A DNA stretch of 64,000 nucleotides, from NCBI GenBank assembly GCA_947497175.1, contig CANMFM010000006.1:124001-188000 (forward strand), given 5' to 3'. Source of the DNA: an uncultured Aquimarina sp. Lineage in GTDB: Bacteria; Bacteroidota; Bacteroidia; Flavobacteriales; Flavobacteriaceae. Shown piece after piece: positions 8,728-17,804 of the stretch; within the stretch, counting starts at the first letter, position 1; every line of letters starts with the position of its first letter. A program made the position numbers and the translations under genes. The notes beneath the pieces were generated by a model, which saw nothing but the letters and a program-made list of their open reading frames with translations, did not search any database and was not told where the DNA came from.

Positions 8728-9615
8728 ATGGAAATATTAGACGGAAAAAAAGTAAGCAATGACATTAAAGATGAAATTGCTGCCGAAGTTCTTAAGATGA
8801 AAGAACGTGGCGAAAAAGTGCCACATTTAGCAGCGGTTTTAGTAGGTAATGACGGAGCTAGTTTAACTTACGTGGGAAGCAAGGTCAAAGCCTGCGAACG
8901 TATAGGTTTTGAATCTACTTTGGTAAAAATGCCAAGCACAACAAGTGAAATCGAATTGTTGGCAAAAATCAAAGAACTCAACCAAAACGATGACATCGAT
9001 GGTTTTATCGTTCAGTTACCGTTGCCTCCTCAAATTGATACTCAAAAAGTATTGTTAGCTGTTGACCCAGATAAAGATGTAGATGGTTTCCATCCTATGA
9101 ATTTTGGTAAAATGGCATTAGATATGTCTACGTTTATCCCGGCTACTCCTTTTGGTATTTTAGAATTACTAGAACGATATAATGTTGATACCAAAGGAAA
9201 ACATACAGTGGTAATCGGAAGGAGTCATATTGTAGGTCGGCCAATGAGTATTTTGATGGGAAGAAAAGGATGGCCCGGAAATTCTACAGTAACTTTAACT
9301 CACAGTCATACCAAAAATATTACCCAAATTATTTCTCAGGCCGATATCGTGATCTCTGCACTGGGAGTACCTAATTTTCTCAAAGCAGAAATGGTTAAAG
9401 ACGACGCAGTGGTTATCGATGTGGGGATTACCAGAGTCACAGATGAGTCCAGACCAAAAGGATATAAAATTGTTGGTGATGTAGATTTTGATAAAGTAAG
9501 TAAAAAAGCATCATTTATAACACCAGTACCTGGTGGAGTAGGACCCATGACTATTGCTATGCTACTTAAAAATACCTTATTGGCTAGAGAAAGACATCGT
9601 AGCACTTCAAAATAA
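8728..9615 (+). CDS. folD: Bifunctional methylenetetrahydrofolate dehydrogenase/cyclohydrolase FolD
   Basis: 295-residue cytosolic enzyme that oxidises 5,10-methylene-THF with NADP and hydrolyses 5,10-methenyl-THF to 10-formyl-THF. Family motifs are present: YVGSKVKACERIG with the catalytic-lysine region, DGFIVQLPLP, DKDVDGFHP, GRSHIVGRPM (nucleotide-binding loop) and TPVPGGVGPMT near the C-terminus. A purine-rich stretch (AGGGGGA) before the ATG is one of the better ribosome-binding sites in the window. It follows ffh closely and ends before a strong terminator. Confidence 0.98.
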   Translation: MEILDGKKVSNDIKDEIAAEVLKMKERGEKVPHLAAVLVGNDGASLTYVGSKVKACERIGFESTLVKMPSTTSEIELLAKIKELNQNDDIDGFIVQLPLPPQIDTQKVLLAVDPDKDVDGFHPMNFGKMALDMSTFIPATPFGILELLERYNVDTKGKHTVVIGRSHIVGRPMSILMGRKGWPGNSTVTLTHSHTKNITQIISQADIVISALGVPNFLKAEMVKDDAVVIDVGITRVTDESRPKGYKIVGDVDFDKVSKKASFITPVPGGVGPMTIAMLLKNTLLARERHRSTSK

Positions 9616-9672
9616 AATTAATTTATAATAATAGCTAGCGGGTATACCTGCTCTTTTTCTTTTACTTATAGA

Positions 9673-9711
9673 AAAAATCCCCAGTACATTTATAGTACTG
9701 GGGATTTTTTT
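9673..9711 (+). terminator. Strong terminator after folD
   Basis: Fifteen-base-pair perfect stem AAAAATCCCCAGTAC / GTACTGGGGATTTTT with a 7-nt loop and T-tail. The flanking A-run and T-run would let it work on both strands. Confidence 0.92.
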
Positions 9712-9762
9712 AGTGTATATATTACTGCGCTGAGTAACTCTTAAACCATTAATACACTAACC

Positions 9763-9795
9763 AAAAATGCTAGGACAACTTGTCCTAGCGTTTTT
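9763..9795 (-). terminator. Terminator of the SH3 protein gene
   Basis: Near-palindrome with core GCTAGGACAA / TTGTCCTAGC flanked by A5 and T5. It lies 52 bp beyond the stop of the minus-strand gene at 9847-11001 and faces the folD terminator, a normal arrangement between convergent genes. Confidence 0.82.
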
Positions 9796-9846
9796 GTTAC
9801 ATTTATATTTTGGTGATTATAAATTGTATGTATTGTATTTTTTATT

Positions 9847-11001
9847 CTAGTTAGCGTTAAAAGCCTTAGCGGAAATATTATCGTCACTACCTGTAACATA
9901 TCCACCACTACTTGGTTGTAAGTCTAGTGTTAAGTTATATGATGGTACGTTAATTCCTTTAGACGTTTTAACAGTGTTAAAATCTAAGATTTGTGGTGCT
10001 TTTTCGTATAAAGCGTTCTTAGTAAAGGTACCGAACTTCTTACCGTCAACTACTTTTTCTCTCCAGTCCTTACCGTAAGCGATTTTTAAGTAATACTCAC
10101 CTTCGGGTACGTTTCTGATAAATTGAGTAGTGCTGCTGTTGATATAGGTTACTCGCACTAACTCATCCTGAGCAGCAGTTTTACCCATTTTGTACATCTT
10201 TACAACAACCTCAGTGTTTTTACCTACTTTTATTTTAAGGTAGTTGTCTAATTTGTAGTCAAACTTACCTTTAAAGTTGAACGATTTTGGAGTAGCACCA
10301 GACTTATACGTCTTTTTCTCCCAGCTAGAATACTTATCCTCTCTAGTTACTGATATTGCAGTTGACTTAGGAGAACTAGTATTAGATGAACTAGAACCAT
10401 AAGAAGGAGTTGTAGACTCTATAGGAGTTGAAGCGTAGCTACTACCTTGAGCAGCTCTTCTGTTTGCCTCTTCAACAGCTCTTCTTGTTTCTTCAGCTTC
10501 TTGTGCAGCTCTTCTTGCAGCTGCATCTTTAGATTTCTTTGCAGCTTCCGCATCTGCGATTGCTTTTGCAGCACTAGCTTCAGCTTCTCTTTGTAAACGC
10601 TCTGCATCTGCAATAGCTCTTCTTGCAGCTTCCTCGGCAGCTCTTTTTGCTGCTTGTGCCTGTGCAATTGCTGCTTGTGCCGCCGCTTTAGCAGCTTCTC
10701 TTTTTGCTGCAGCTTCTTTTGCTGCTGCTTCTGCATCAGCAATTCTGCTATCTGCAGTTAATAAATTGGTAAGTACAAAACCGTTCATTTTTTTGAACTG
10801 GATTGCACTCCAGTCTCCGTAACCAGAACTGATTACGTATACCTGGGTTCCTTGAGGAACTTCGGCGATTGTATTAAAGTTTAGACCTGGACCACTTCGA
10901 ACTTCTAATTTCTGTGCAGACATTAGATACTGCTCTGATTGAGCATGAGCAGTAGAGAAAGTAATCACCAAAAGCAGAATAAATGTAAAAATAGACTTCA
11001 T
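9847..11001 (-). CDS. Secreted SH3-domain protein with Ala-rich coiled coil
   Basis: 384 residues from the ATG at 11001, which directly opens a signal peptide (MKSIFTFILLLVITFSTAHA); an upstream in-frame ATG at 11043 would add 14 polar residues and is less likely. Residues about 23-85 form a bacterial SH3 domain (KLEVRSGPGLNFNTIAEVP, GDWSAIQF, GFVLTNLL). Residues about 90-190 are an Ala/Glu/Arg/Lys-rich helix, with repeated AEAAKEAA and RRAAQEAEE patterns suited to a long coiled coil. A Ser/Thr-rich hinge leads to a C-terminal beta domain (YKLDNYLKIKVGKNTEVVVKM, EYYLKIAYGKDWREK). SH3b domains often bind peptidoglycan or other periplasmic partners. Exact role unknown. Confidence 0.8.
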   Translation of the reverse strand: MKSIFTFILLLVITFSTAHAQSEQYLMSAQKLEVRSGPGLNFNTIAEVPQGTQVYVISSGYGDWSAIQFKKMNGFVLTNLLTADSRIADAEAAAKEAAAKREAAKAAAQAAIAQAQAAKRAAEEAARRAIADAERLQREAEASAAKAIADAEAAKKSKDAAARRAAQEAEETRRAVEEANRRAAQGSSYASTPIESTTPSYGSSSSNTSSPKSTAISVTREDKYSSWEKKTYKSGATPKSFNFKGKFDYKLDNYLKIKVGKNTEVVVKMYKMGKTAAQDELVRVTYINSSTTQFIRNVPEGEYYLKIAYGKDWREKVVDGKKFGTFTKNALYEKAPQILDFNTVKTSKGINVPSYNLTLDLQPSSGGYVTGSDDNISAKAFNAN

Positions 11002-11548
11002 ATCTCTTGTTTTTAAGTAGATTGGGTTATAATTTAAATTCAATATTATTAATTCTTTATTTAATTAAAATTTTTATTCAAAATTTCTAATTTACCGTCA
11101 AAATTGCTTTTCAAAAAAGATGCCAAAAACGTTTTAACGTCAATTTCATCGTAAATTCTGATCCTTACTACAACGTAAAAAATCAGTAAATTTAAAAGAA
11201 CAATTCAGATGTTAATGGCTTTGTTTTCAATGTGTTACCAAATGTTTTCTTTAGTAAAACTTCAATATTTTTGATTAAAATACTGGAAAGAAAACCATTA
11301 AATCAGATTCAAAAGTAGTGTTTTAATATTAAAAACACAACATGTTTCCATTTTATTTGCATAAAAATATCAATTTTTTTTTAGGTTTTTGTGTTTTTCA
11401 ACGATTTTTTTGTGCATTACAACTGATTTACCTCTTATTTTTTATGCCTGTAGTCGGTTTTGCAAATTTGAGCAATTCTGTAGTGTATATAACGGTTTGG
11501 TGTAAAAAAACAGTTAGGATAGTTGTAGATAAAATAAAATATAACTTT
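11002..11548. other. Gene-poor AT-rich intergenic region
   Basis: 547 bp between the SH3 protein start and the end of msrA. It holds the 5' region of the SH3 gene, including long A/T tracts and an AAAACGTTTT palindrome at 11126-11135 of unclear meaning. A plus-strand frame at 11342-11599 (85 codons) is rich in Phe and Leu, runs antisense into msrA and has no recognisable domain, so I do not call it a gene. I see no tRNA or other RNA gene. Confidence 0.6.
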
Positions 11549-12208
11549 TTAATGTTTTTCTTTGATCAATTCGGGAAATTTGGATTGAAATCTTTTTAAT
11601 CTAGGTATAGATACATTTCGAATGTATCCATTATTGGGATTTCTTTTCTCATAATCTTGATGATACGCTTCTCCTTTCCAGAATTTTTGAAAAGGCATAA
11701 CTTCTGCCGCTATCCTTTTGTTTAGTTTTTTACTTAGTGCAGCTTTCTTTTCTTCTATTATCTTTTTCTGTTCTTCATTTTGGTAAAAAATGATGGATCG
11801 GTATTGCGAACCATGATCGGGTCCCTGGCCATTTATTTGTGTAGGATTTTGAGAACCAAAATAGACATCGACCAGGGTTGCAAAGGATACGATTTTTGGA
11901 TCATAGTATATTTCTACAGCTTCGGCATGACCTGTTCGGCCTGTATTACTTGCCTCATATGTTGGGTTTTCGGTGTGACCTCCTGCATATCCTGATATTG
12001 ATTCTTTCACTCCTTTTACGCTTTCGTATATAGCTTCTACGCACCAAAAACATCCACTCGCAAAGTAGGCTCTTTCAAGCCCGTCAATAGGCTTCACCTC
12101 AACAGGGGGTAAATGTTGTACATTCTTTTTTTGGGTTGGCTGGCTATTACTTTGACAACTAGTCATTAAAAGTAGCGTTGTCATTATTATAAATGGTATT
12201 TCTCTCAT
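11549..12208 (-). CDS. msrA: Peptide methionine sulfoxide reductase MsrA, lipoprotein form
   Basis: 219 residues. Reduces Met-S-sulfoxide in oxidised proteins or peptides. The catalytic signature GCFWC is at residues 52-56 (nucleophile Cys53), followed by VKGVKESISGYAGG, GRTGHAEAVEIYYDP and the DHGSQYRSIIFY strand. Unlike the cytosolic enzyme it starts with a lipoprotein signal ending MTSC (Cys18) and a 25-residue linker, so it should act in the periplasm or at the outer membrane on envelope proteins. No MsrB domain is fused. Monocistronic; rho lies 160 bp upstream on the same strand with its own terminator between them. Confidence 0.96.
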   Translation of the reverse strand: MREIPFIIMTTLLLMTSCQSNSQPTQKKNVQHLPPVEVKPIDGLERAYFASGCFWCVEAIYESVKGVKESISGYAGGHTENPTYEASNTGRTGHAEAVEIYYDPKIVSFATLVDVYFGSQNPTQINGQGPDHGSQYRSIIFYQNEEQKKIIEEKKAALSKKLNKRIAAEVMPFQKFWKGEAYHQDYEKRNPNNGYIRNVSIPRLKRFQSKFPELIKEKH

Positions 12209-12308
12209 GATAATTTAGAATTTTGTAGTTGGTCAACGTTTTCAATTAAAACTTTCAAAAAGATTTTTTTTGCTAAAATTAAAGAAATTGATGATTTTAT
12301 AAAGAAGA

Positions 12309-12345
12309 ATAAAACAAAAATGGCCATCAAGAAAATGATAGCCAT
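12309..12345 (-). terminator. Terminator of rho
   Basis: On the minus strand, an imperfect stem ATGGC.ATCA / TGAT.GCCAT followed by a T-rich tail (TTTTTGTTTT), 24 bp after the rho stop codon. Confidence 0.7.
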
Positions 12346-12368
12346 CTAATAAGGTTGTATGCTTTTGA

Positions 12369-14006
12369 TTATCCGTTCATCGAAATTAGGAATTCATCAT
12401 TGTTTCTTGTTTGTTTAAAACGTTCGTTAATAAATTCCATAGCTTCTACCGGGTTCATGTCTGCAAGATACTTGCGCATTACCCACATTCTTTGAATTGT
12501 ATTATCATCCAGTAAGAGGTCGTCTCTACGAGTACTTGAAGATGTAAGATCAATTGCAGGGAAAATTCGACGATTCGAAATTTTACGATCTAATTGCAGT
12601 TCCATATTACCAGTACCTTTAAATTCTTCAAAGATTACTTCATCCATTTTTGATCCGGTCTCTGTTAATGCAGTTGCAATTATGGTAAGTGATCCACCAT
12701 TTTCGATATTTCTGGCAGCCCCAAAGAAACGTTTAGGTTTGTGTAATGCATTGGCATCAACACCACCACTCAATATTTTACCAGAGGCGGGTTGCACGGT
12801 ATTGTATGCTCTGGCTAAACGAGTTATCGAATCCAATAAAATCACTACGTCATGTCCACATTCAACTAATCTTTTAGCCTTTTCTAAAACAATGTTGGCA
12901 ACTTTTACATGTTCGTTTGCTTCTTTATCAAATGTAGAAGCAACAACTTCTCCTTTAACATTACGTTGCATATCGGTTACCTCTTCAGGTCTTTCGTCGA
13001 TGAGAAGTATCATTTGGTATACTTCCGGATGATTTGCGGCAATCGCATTGGCAACATCCTTAAGTAACATGGTTTTACCGGTTTTAGGTTGAGATACAAT
13101 CATACCACGTTGCCCTTTACCAATAGGGGCAAAAAGATCCATAATTCTGGTTGAAATAGTGCTTTGTCTTTCGGCTATATTAAATTTTTCCTGAGGAAAT
13201 AGAGGTGTTAAGTGTTCAAACGAAACTCTATCTCTAACGACTTGTGGATCCAGTCCATTAATTTTGTTTACCTTAATAAGAGGGAAGTATTTTTCACCTT
13301 CTTTAGGAGGTCTTACTTGACCTAAGACAGTATCACCGGTTTTAAGCCCGAAAAGTCTAATTTGCGATTGAGAAACATAAATATCATCGGGAGACGAAAG
13401 ATAGTTGTAGTCACTAGATCGCAAGAACCCATATCCATCTTGCATAATATCTAAAACTCCTTCGCTTTCTATGATAGCATCAAATTCGAAGTCAGGTTCT
13501 TTATAGCGGTTTCTATTATCTCTATTTCCGTTATCTCGATTATTCCCTTCTTTTTTGGTATTTCTGTTTTTGTTTTGAGGTTGTTTGTCGCCACCTCTAT
13601 TTCTATTATCTCTTTTATCGTCTCTTTTTTCTTCCTTAACAGGTTGTTGTTTTTTGCCATCGTCAACACCTTTAGAAGTTTTATCGTCTTGAGTAGAAGG
13701 AGTAGTCTCCTTTTTATTTTCTTGAGGCGTTCTTGTATTTTTTTCGGTAGGATTTGACTCGTCTGTCTTACGAGTCCTCGGACGTCTTTGACGGGGGTTA
13801 GCCTTGGGCTTTTCAGATTCTTTTTTTTCTGAAGAATCTTCTTTGATTGCTTCTTTTACTTTGTTGGGATTTGCAGCTTGATGATCTAATATCTGATAAA
13901 CCAAATCCAATTTCTTTAGGGTGCGAAATTTTGGTACGTTCAAGGTTTTTGCAATCTCCTGTAATTCAGGAAGCTTTTTTGCTTTTAATTCGGAAATCTC
14001 TAACAT
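12369..14006 (-). CDS. rho: Transcription termination factor Rho
   Basis: 545-residue hexameric RNA helicase that ends transcription at C-rich rut sites. Residues 1-40 form the Rho_N helix bundle ([20 protein letters not shown]). Residues about 55-170 are a long disordered insert rich in Lys, Arg, Asn, Asp and Gln, as seen in many Bacteroidota Rho proteins. The cold-shock RNA-binding domain ([20 protein letters not shown]) follows, then the ATPase core with P-loop [20 protein letters not shown], Walker [17 protein letters not shown] and the Q/R loops ([20 protein letters not shown]). No parts are missing. The insert adds a basic, low-complexity tail that may add RNA contacts. Confidence 0.98.
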   Translation of the reverse strand: MLEISELKAKKLPELQEIAKTLNVPKFRTLKKLDLVYQILDHQAANPNKVKEAIKEDSSEKKESEKPKANPRQRRPRTRKTDESNPTEKNTRTPQENKKETTPSTQDDKTSKGVDDGKKQQPVKEEKRDDKRDNRNRGGDKQPQNKNRNTKKEGNNRDNGNRDNRNRYKEPDFEFDAIIESEGVLDIMQDGYGFLRSSDYNYLSSPDDIYVSQSQIRLFGLKTGDTVLGQVRPPKEGEKYFPLIKVNKINGLDPQVVRDRVSFEHLTPLFPQEKFNIAERQSTISTRIMDLFAPIGKGQRGMIVSQPKTGKTMLLKDVANAIAANHPEVYQMILLIDERPEEVTDMQRNVKGEVVASTFDKEANEHVKVANIVLEKAKRLVECGHDVVILLDSITRLARAYNTVQPASGKILSGGVDANALHKPKRFFGAARNIENGGSLTIIATALTETGSKMDEVIFEEFKGTGNMELQLDRKISNRRIFPAIDLTSSSTRRDDLLLDDNTIQRMWVMRKYLADMNPVEAMEFINERFKQTRNNDEFLISMNG

Positions 14007-14174
14007 TTAAATTTGTTGTATAATTTATGTTTTGGTATAAATTTTCTAAAGAAGAATTCTAGGAAAATTTTATTTCGAAGGTAAGTAACCTTAATTGAGA
14101 AGGTTACATGTTTTGTGCTGCAAGTATACGACTTTATTTTTGATTTTTTACACATAATTATAAAAAGAAACTCT

Positions 14175-14182
14175 TATTTTTG
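14175..14182 (+). promoter_or_regulatory. Candidate -7 box upstream of DUF4293 gene
   Basis: TATTTTTG matches TAnnTTTG and lies 23 bp upstream of the ATG at 14206, which would leave a very short leader. Confidence 0.45.
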
Positions 14183-14205
14183 CTTTTCCGTAAGAAAAAA
14201 TTGTA

Positions 14206-14616
14206 ATGTTACAGAGAATTCAAACTTTATACCTGTTATTAGCCTCTATTGTTTCTGTAGTGCTTTGTGTGTATTTGCCCTATGGCATGGATCAAAATGG
14301 GGTAGAGTTATACGCTGTAGAGGAGCAATTTCTTTTAGGATTGTTTATGGGATCTGCGTTTTTATCGTTGATCGCGATTTTTCTATTTAAAAACAGAAAG
14401 CTTCAGTTTGTATTGGGGCGTTTAAATATAATATTAAACTTTATTTTACTAGGAGTATTTGTTTATTGGTCGCTAACGGTATCTGGAGAAACTAAAATTT
14501 CTGAGAAAGGTATTGGGATGTTGATTCCTATTATTTCTATCGTTTTATTAGTGATGGCAAACAAAGCCATTAAAAAGGATGAGAATCTCGTAAAATCTGT
14601 TGACCGATTACGATAA
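14206..14616 (+). CDS. DUF4293 family integral membrane protein
   Basis: 136 residues with four predicted transmembrane helices (about 5-24, 43-61, 71-91 and 100-120) and short polar loops. It begins MLQRIQTLYLLLA, the usual start of this Bacteroidota-specific family, commonly found next to rho as here (divergent). Function unknown. It ends 30 bp before a strong terminator and is probably monocistronic. Confidence 0.85.
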   Translation: MLQRIQTLYLLLASIVSVVLCVYLPYGMDQNGVELYAVEEQFLLGLFMGSAFLSLIAIFLFKNRKLQFVLGRLNIILNFILLGVFVYWSLTVSGETKISEKGIGMLIPIISIVLLVMANKAIKKDENLVKSVDRLR

Positions 14617-14645
14617 ACCTAACATCTTAGTAGTATTAGTGCGTT

Positions 14646-14675
14646 AAAACCCGGAGCATGCCAACTCCGGGTTTT
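14646..14675 (+). terminator. Bidirectional terminator between convergent genes
   Basis: Stem AAAACCCGGAG / CTCCGGGTTTT with an 8-nt loop and a following TATTTTTT. It separates the DUF4293 gene from the convergent phosphoesterase, whose stop lies at its right edge. Confidence 0.9.
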
Positions 14676-15168
14676 ATTTTTTGCCTAATTCTATGACTTC
14701 CAGATTTTCAATTTTTCCACTATCTACAGTAAACCGAAGCATAGTTCTTATTTTGTGGAAACCGTGCGTGCCGGCAGCACCGGGATTCATATGTAATACA
14801 TCATTTTTGTGGTCGGGGATTACTTTTAATATATGCGAATGCCCGCAGATAAATAACTTAGGTGGATTGGATCTGATTTCATCTCTGGTGTTTACATTAT
14901 ATTTTGGAGGATATCCGCCAATATGGGTTATCCATACCGATACTTCTTCGCAAACAAATCGTTGGTGTAAAGGAAATGTAGCTCTTACTTTATCATCGTC
15001 AATATTACCATAAACGGCTCTTAAGGGGGTTAGGGCTTCAATGCTATCAGTAACTCTTAGATCCCCTATGTCTCCGGCATGCCATACTTCATCGGCTTCT
15101 TTTGCATAATGTAGTATGCGATCGTCAATATAGCTATGAGTGTCACTAAGTAGAAGAATTTTTTTCAC
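14674..15168 (-). CDS. YfcE/MJ0936-type metallophosphoesterase
   Basis: 164 residues, a compact calcineurin-like phosphodiesterase fold. Metal-binding motifs are complete: SDTHSYIDD (residues 8-16), HAGDIGD, YGNIDDD, WITHIGGYPP, CGHSHILKV and NPGAAG. The family hydrolyses phosphodiesters, including artificial substrates and some cyclic nucleotides, with Mn or Ni; the natural substrate is usually not known. No signal peptide, so cytosolic. It lies divergent from truA. Confidence 0.92.
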   Translation of the reverse strand: MKKILLLSDTHSYIDDRILHYAKEADEVWHAGDIGDLRVTDSIEALTPLRAVYGNIDDDKVRATFPLHQRFVCEEVSVWITHIGGYPPKYNVNTRDEIRSNPPKLFICGHSHILKVIPDHKNDVLHMNPGAAGTHGFHKIRTMLRFTVDSGKIENLEVIELGKK

Positions 15169-15247
15169 AAAAAAAGGTATAAAAATGATTTATAGAGTTA
15201 TAAGAAAACTGAGGTTATATAGTAATATTTATCTATATTTTTAGAAC

Positions 15248-15255
15248 TATATTTG
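15248..15255 (+). promoter_or_regulatory. Candidate -7 box upstream of truA
   Basis: TATATTTG matches TAnnTTTG, 31 bp upstream of the TTG start of truA. Confidence 0.45.
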
Positions 15256-15285
15256 CGCTCTGCATCAATACAAAAATAGAATACT

Positions 15286-16032
15286 TTGAGATATTTTTTA
15301 GAACTTTCTTACAACGGAACACAATATCATGGGTGGCAACGGCAACCTAATGCCATTTCTATACAGGAAGTTTTAGAAGATTCGTTATCAACAGTATTAA
15401 GGACAAAAACAGATATTGTAGGAGCAGGACGCACGGATACAGGTGTGCATGCTAAACAAATCATGGCTCATTTTGATTGCGATTCAGAAATAGAACCGAC
15501 TAGATTAAGGTATAAACTTAATTCGATCTTACCAGCTGAAATTGCTATTAAGAAAGTTCATGTCGTAAAAAACGATGCCCATGCCCGTTTTGATGCCATT
15601 AGCAGATCCTATAAATATTATATTACGTTTGTAAAAGATCCTTTTCAAATCAATACTTCTTATTATTTGAAGAAACCATTGGATGTAGATTTGATGAATG
15701 AAGCTGCTAAATTACTGTTAAACTATACTAATTTTAAATGCTTTAGTAAGTCCAAAACCGATGTAAAAACGTATAATTGTACGATAACAGAAGCATTTTG
15801 GATTCAGGATAATAATCAATTAGTGTTTAAGATTTCGGCTAATCGTTTTCTCAGAAACATGGTAAGAGCTATCGTAGGAACTCTAATCGAGATCGGCGAA
15901 CATAAACTCAATACAGAAGATTTAGAAAGGATCATCAAAAGCGAAGATCGTAGTCAGGCAGGGTATTCGGTTCCGGCACACGGATTATATTTAACAAGGG
16001 TACAGTATCCCAAAACTATATACATTTCATAG
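15286..16032 (+). CDS. truA: tRNA pseudouridine(38-40) synthase TruA
   Basis: 248 residues, the standard length. Converts uridines 38-40 of the tRNA anticodon arm to pseudouridine. The catalytic Asp sits in GAGRTDTGVHA; YNGTQYHGWQ and ANRFLRNMVRAIVGTL are further family signatures. The start is a TTG at 15286: it places RYFLELSYNGT at the N-terminus as in other TruA proteins, and no ATG fits. The stop codon is immediately followed by the ATG of the ABC exporter with no gap, so the two genes are co-transcribed and perhaps translationally coupled. Confidence 0.97.
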   Translation: MRYFLELSYNGTQYHGWQRQPNAISIQEVLEDSLSTVLRTKTDIVGAGRTDTGVHAKQIMAHFDCDSEIEPTRLRYKLNSILPAEIAIKKVHVVKNDAHARFDAISRSYKYYITFVKDPFQINTSYYLKKPLDVDLMNEAAKLLLNYTNFKCFSKSKTDVKTYNCTITEAFWIQDNNQLVFKISANRFLRNMVRAIVGTLIEIGEHKLNTEDLERIIKSEDRSQAGYSVPAHGLYLTRVQYPKTIYIS

Positions 16033-17799
16033 ATGGCAAAAAAGAGTGGTAACGCATTTGATTTTAAATTGTTCAGAAGATTGATTAGGCATACTAATCC
16101 CTATCGTCTGACTTTTTATTTTGTAGCATTTTCGGCTATTCTGTTATCCGTATTTGCAGTGCTACGACCTTATTTATTGCAACAAGTTATCGATAAAACC
16201 ATTATACCAAAGGATAGTGAGTTATTGGTATATTTTATTAGCATGATGCTAGGGGTTTTGTTTCTAGAAGTCATCTCACAATTTCTATTCATTTATTTTG
16301 CAAATTGGTTAGGGCAAGAAGTGATTCGTGATATCCGGGTTACTCTTTTTAAGCATATGCTTGGTTTTAAAAAACAGTATTATGATCAATCTGCGGTTGG
16401 TCGATTAGTAACAAGAGCCGTTAGCGATATCGAGACGATTGCTAGTATTTTTAGTCAGGGATTATTTATGATTATCAGTGATCTGTTAAAAATGGTAGTG
16501 ATTTTGGGATATATGTTATATCAAAGTTGGCAGCTTACCGTACTTGTTTTAGCGGTACTTCCATTAATATTATATGCGACAAGAATTTTTCAAAAGAAAA
16601 TGAAAGCAGCTTTTGAAGAAGTGAGAACGCAAGTCTCTAATCTTAATTCTTTTGTACAGGAGCGAATCACCGGGATGAAGATTGTTCAGTTGTTTACCAG
16701 AGAAGAAACAGAATATGCCAATTTCAAAGAAATCAACGAAAAGCATAAAAAAGGATGGATAAAAACAGTTTGGTATAATTCTATATTTTTTCCTATAGCT
16801 GAAATGTCAAGCTCTATTACTATAGGGCTTATCGTTTGGTTTGGAGGACTTAGGGCTGCCCAGGGAGATGTAATAACATTAGGGGTGGTGATCGCTTTTA
16901 TAGAGTTATCTCAGATGCTTTTTAGACCATTGCGTCAGATAGCAGATAAGTTTAATACGCTGCAAATGGGTATGGTAGCGGCCAATAGAGTATTTGCAAT
17001 ATTGGATACAGATGCTAAGATTGAAGATAAAGGAAATTTATTGATTGAGCATATCCATGGTAAGATTTCATTTGATAATGTTCGATTTAGTTATGTAGAA
17101 GACGAAGAAGTGTTGAAGGGGGTATCGCTTAAAGTCAATGCAGGTGAAACGATTGCAATAGTTGGTGCCACGGGAGCAGGAAAATCTACTATCATTAATT
17201 TATTGAGTAGGTTTTACGAGATTGATAGTGGGGTAATTTCTATTGATGACACTAATATTAAAGATATAGAAATACAATCTTTGAGAAATCATATTGCCGT
17301 AGTGCTACAGGATGTATTTTTGTTTGCAGATACAATTTTGAACAACATCACACTAAATAATCCTGATATCTCTGAAGAGCAAGTATATCGAGCTGCTAAG
17401 GAGATTGGAATTCATGATTTCATATTAAGTCTTCCAGAAGGGTATCATTATAATGTAAAAGAGAGAGGTGTTATGCTATCTTCTGGACAACGACAGCTGA
17501 TTTCTTTTTTAAGAGCTTATGTTACAAATCCGGGTATACTGGTTTTGGATGAGGCAACGTCTTCTATAGATTCTCATAGCGAAGAGTTAATTCAGGATGC
17601 AACCAATAAAATTACCAAAGGAAGAACCTCGATCGTAATTGCGCATCGATTGGCAACCATTAAAAATGCTGATAAAATTATAGTTATGGATCAAGGTAAA
17701 ATTGTCGAGCAAGGCAACCATAATGAGCTTCTTGAGATCGCTGACGGATATTATCGAAATCTCTATGAAGTTCAGTTTGCCGCGGTAGTTGAAGAATAG
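16033..17799 (+). CDS. ABC exporter, MsbA-like (permease-ATPase fusion)
   Basis: 588-residue half-transporter. The N-terminal membrane domain (about 20-310) has six helices; the NBD (about 340-580) has Walker A VGATGAGKST, a Q-loop (VVLQDVFLFADT), the signature MLSSGQRQLISFLRA, Walker B ILVLDEATSSID and H-loop VIAHRLAT. All catalytic residues are present, in contrast to the degenerate transporter at 27829. Such homodimers export lipids, lipid A precursors or drugs; the substrate cannot be read from sequence. It follows truA with zero spacing and ends 5 bp from the convergent cdaA stop. Confidence 0.93.
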   Translation: MAKKSGNAFDFKLFRRLIRHTNPYRLTFYFVAFSAILLSVFAVLRPYLLQQVIDKTIIPKDSELLVYFISMMLGVLFLEVISQFLFIYFANWLGQEVIRDIRVTLFKHMLGFKKQYYDQSAVGRLVTRAVSDIETIASIFSQGLFMIISDLLKMVVILGYMLYQSWQLTVLVLAVLPLILYATRIFQKKMKAAFEEVRTQVSNLNSFVQERITGMKIVQLFTREETEYANFKEINEKHKKGWIKTVWYNSIFFPIAEMSSSITIGLIVWFGGLRAAQGDVITLGVVIAFIELSQMLFRPLRQIADKFNTLQMGMVAANRVFAILDTDAKIEDKGNLLIEHIHGKISFDNVRFSYVEDEEVLKGVSLKVNAGETIAIVGATGAGKSTIINLLSRFYEIDSGVISIDDTNIKDIEIQSLRNHIAVVLQDVFLFADTILNNITLNNPDISEEQVYRAAKEIGIHDFILSLPEGYHYNVKERGVMLSSGQRQLISFLRAYVTNPGILVLDEATSSIDSHSEELIQDATNKITKGRTSIVIAHRLATIKNADKIIVMDQGKIVEQGNHNELLEIADGYYRNLYEVQFAAVVEE

Positions 17800-17804
17800 C
17801 GATA

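Noticed and set aside
10419-10742. Gln/Lys-rich frame overlapping the SH3 protein gene
   Set aside because: It is an out-of-frame reading of the Ala-rich coiled-coil repeat on the same strand, not a gene.
11126-11135. AAAACGTTTT palindrome as a LacI operator
   Set aside because: Far from the PUL and lacks the flanking symmetry of the susC site; likely chance in AT-rich DNA.
11342-11599. 85-codon plus-strand frame beside msrA
   Set aside because: Phe/Leu-rich, AT-driven, no domain, and its end is antisense to the msrA coding region.
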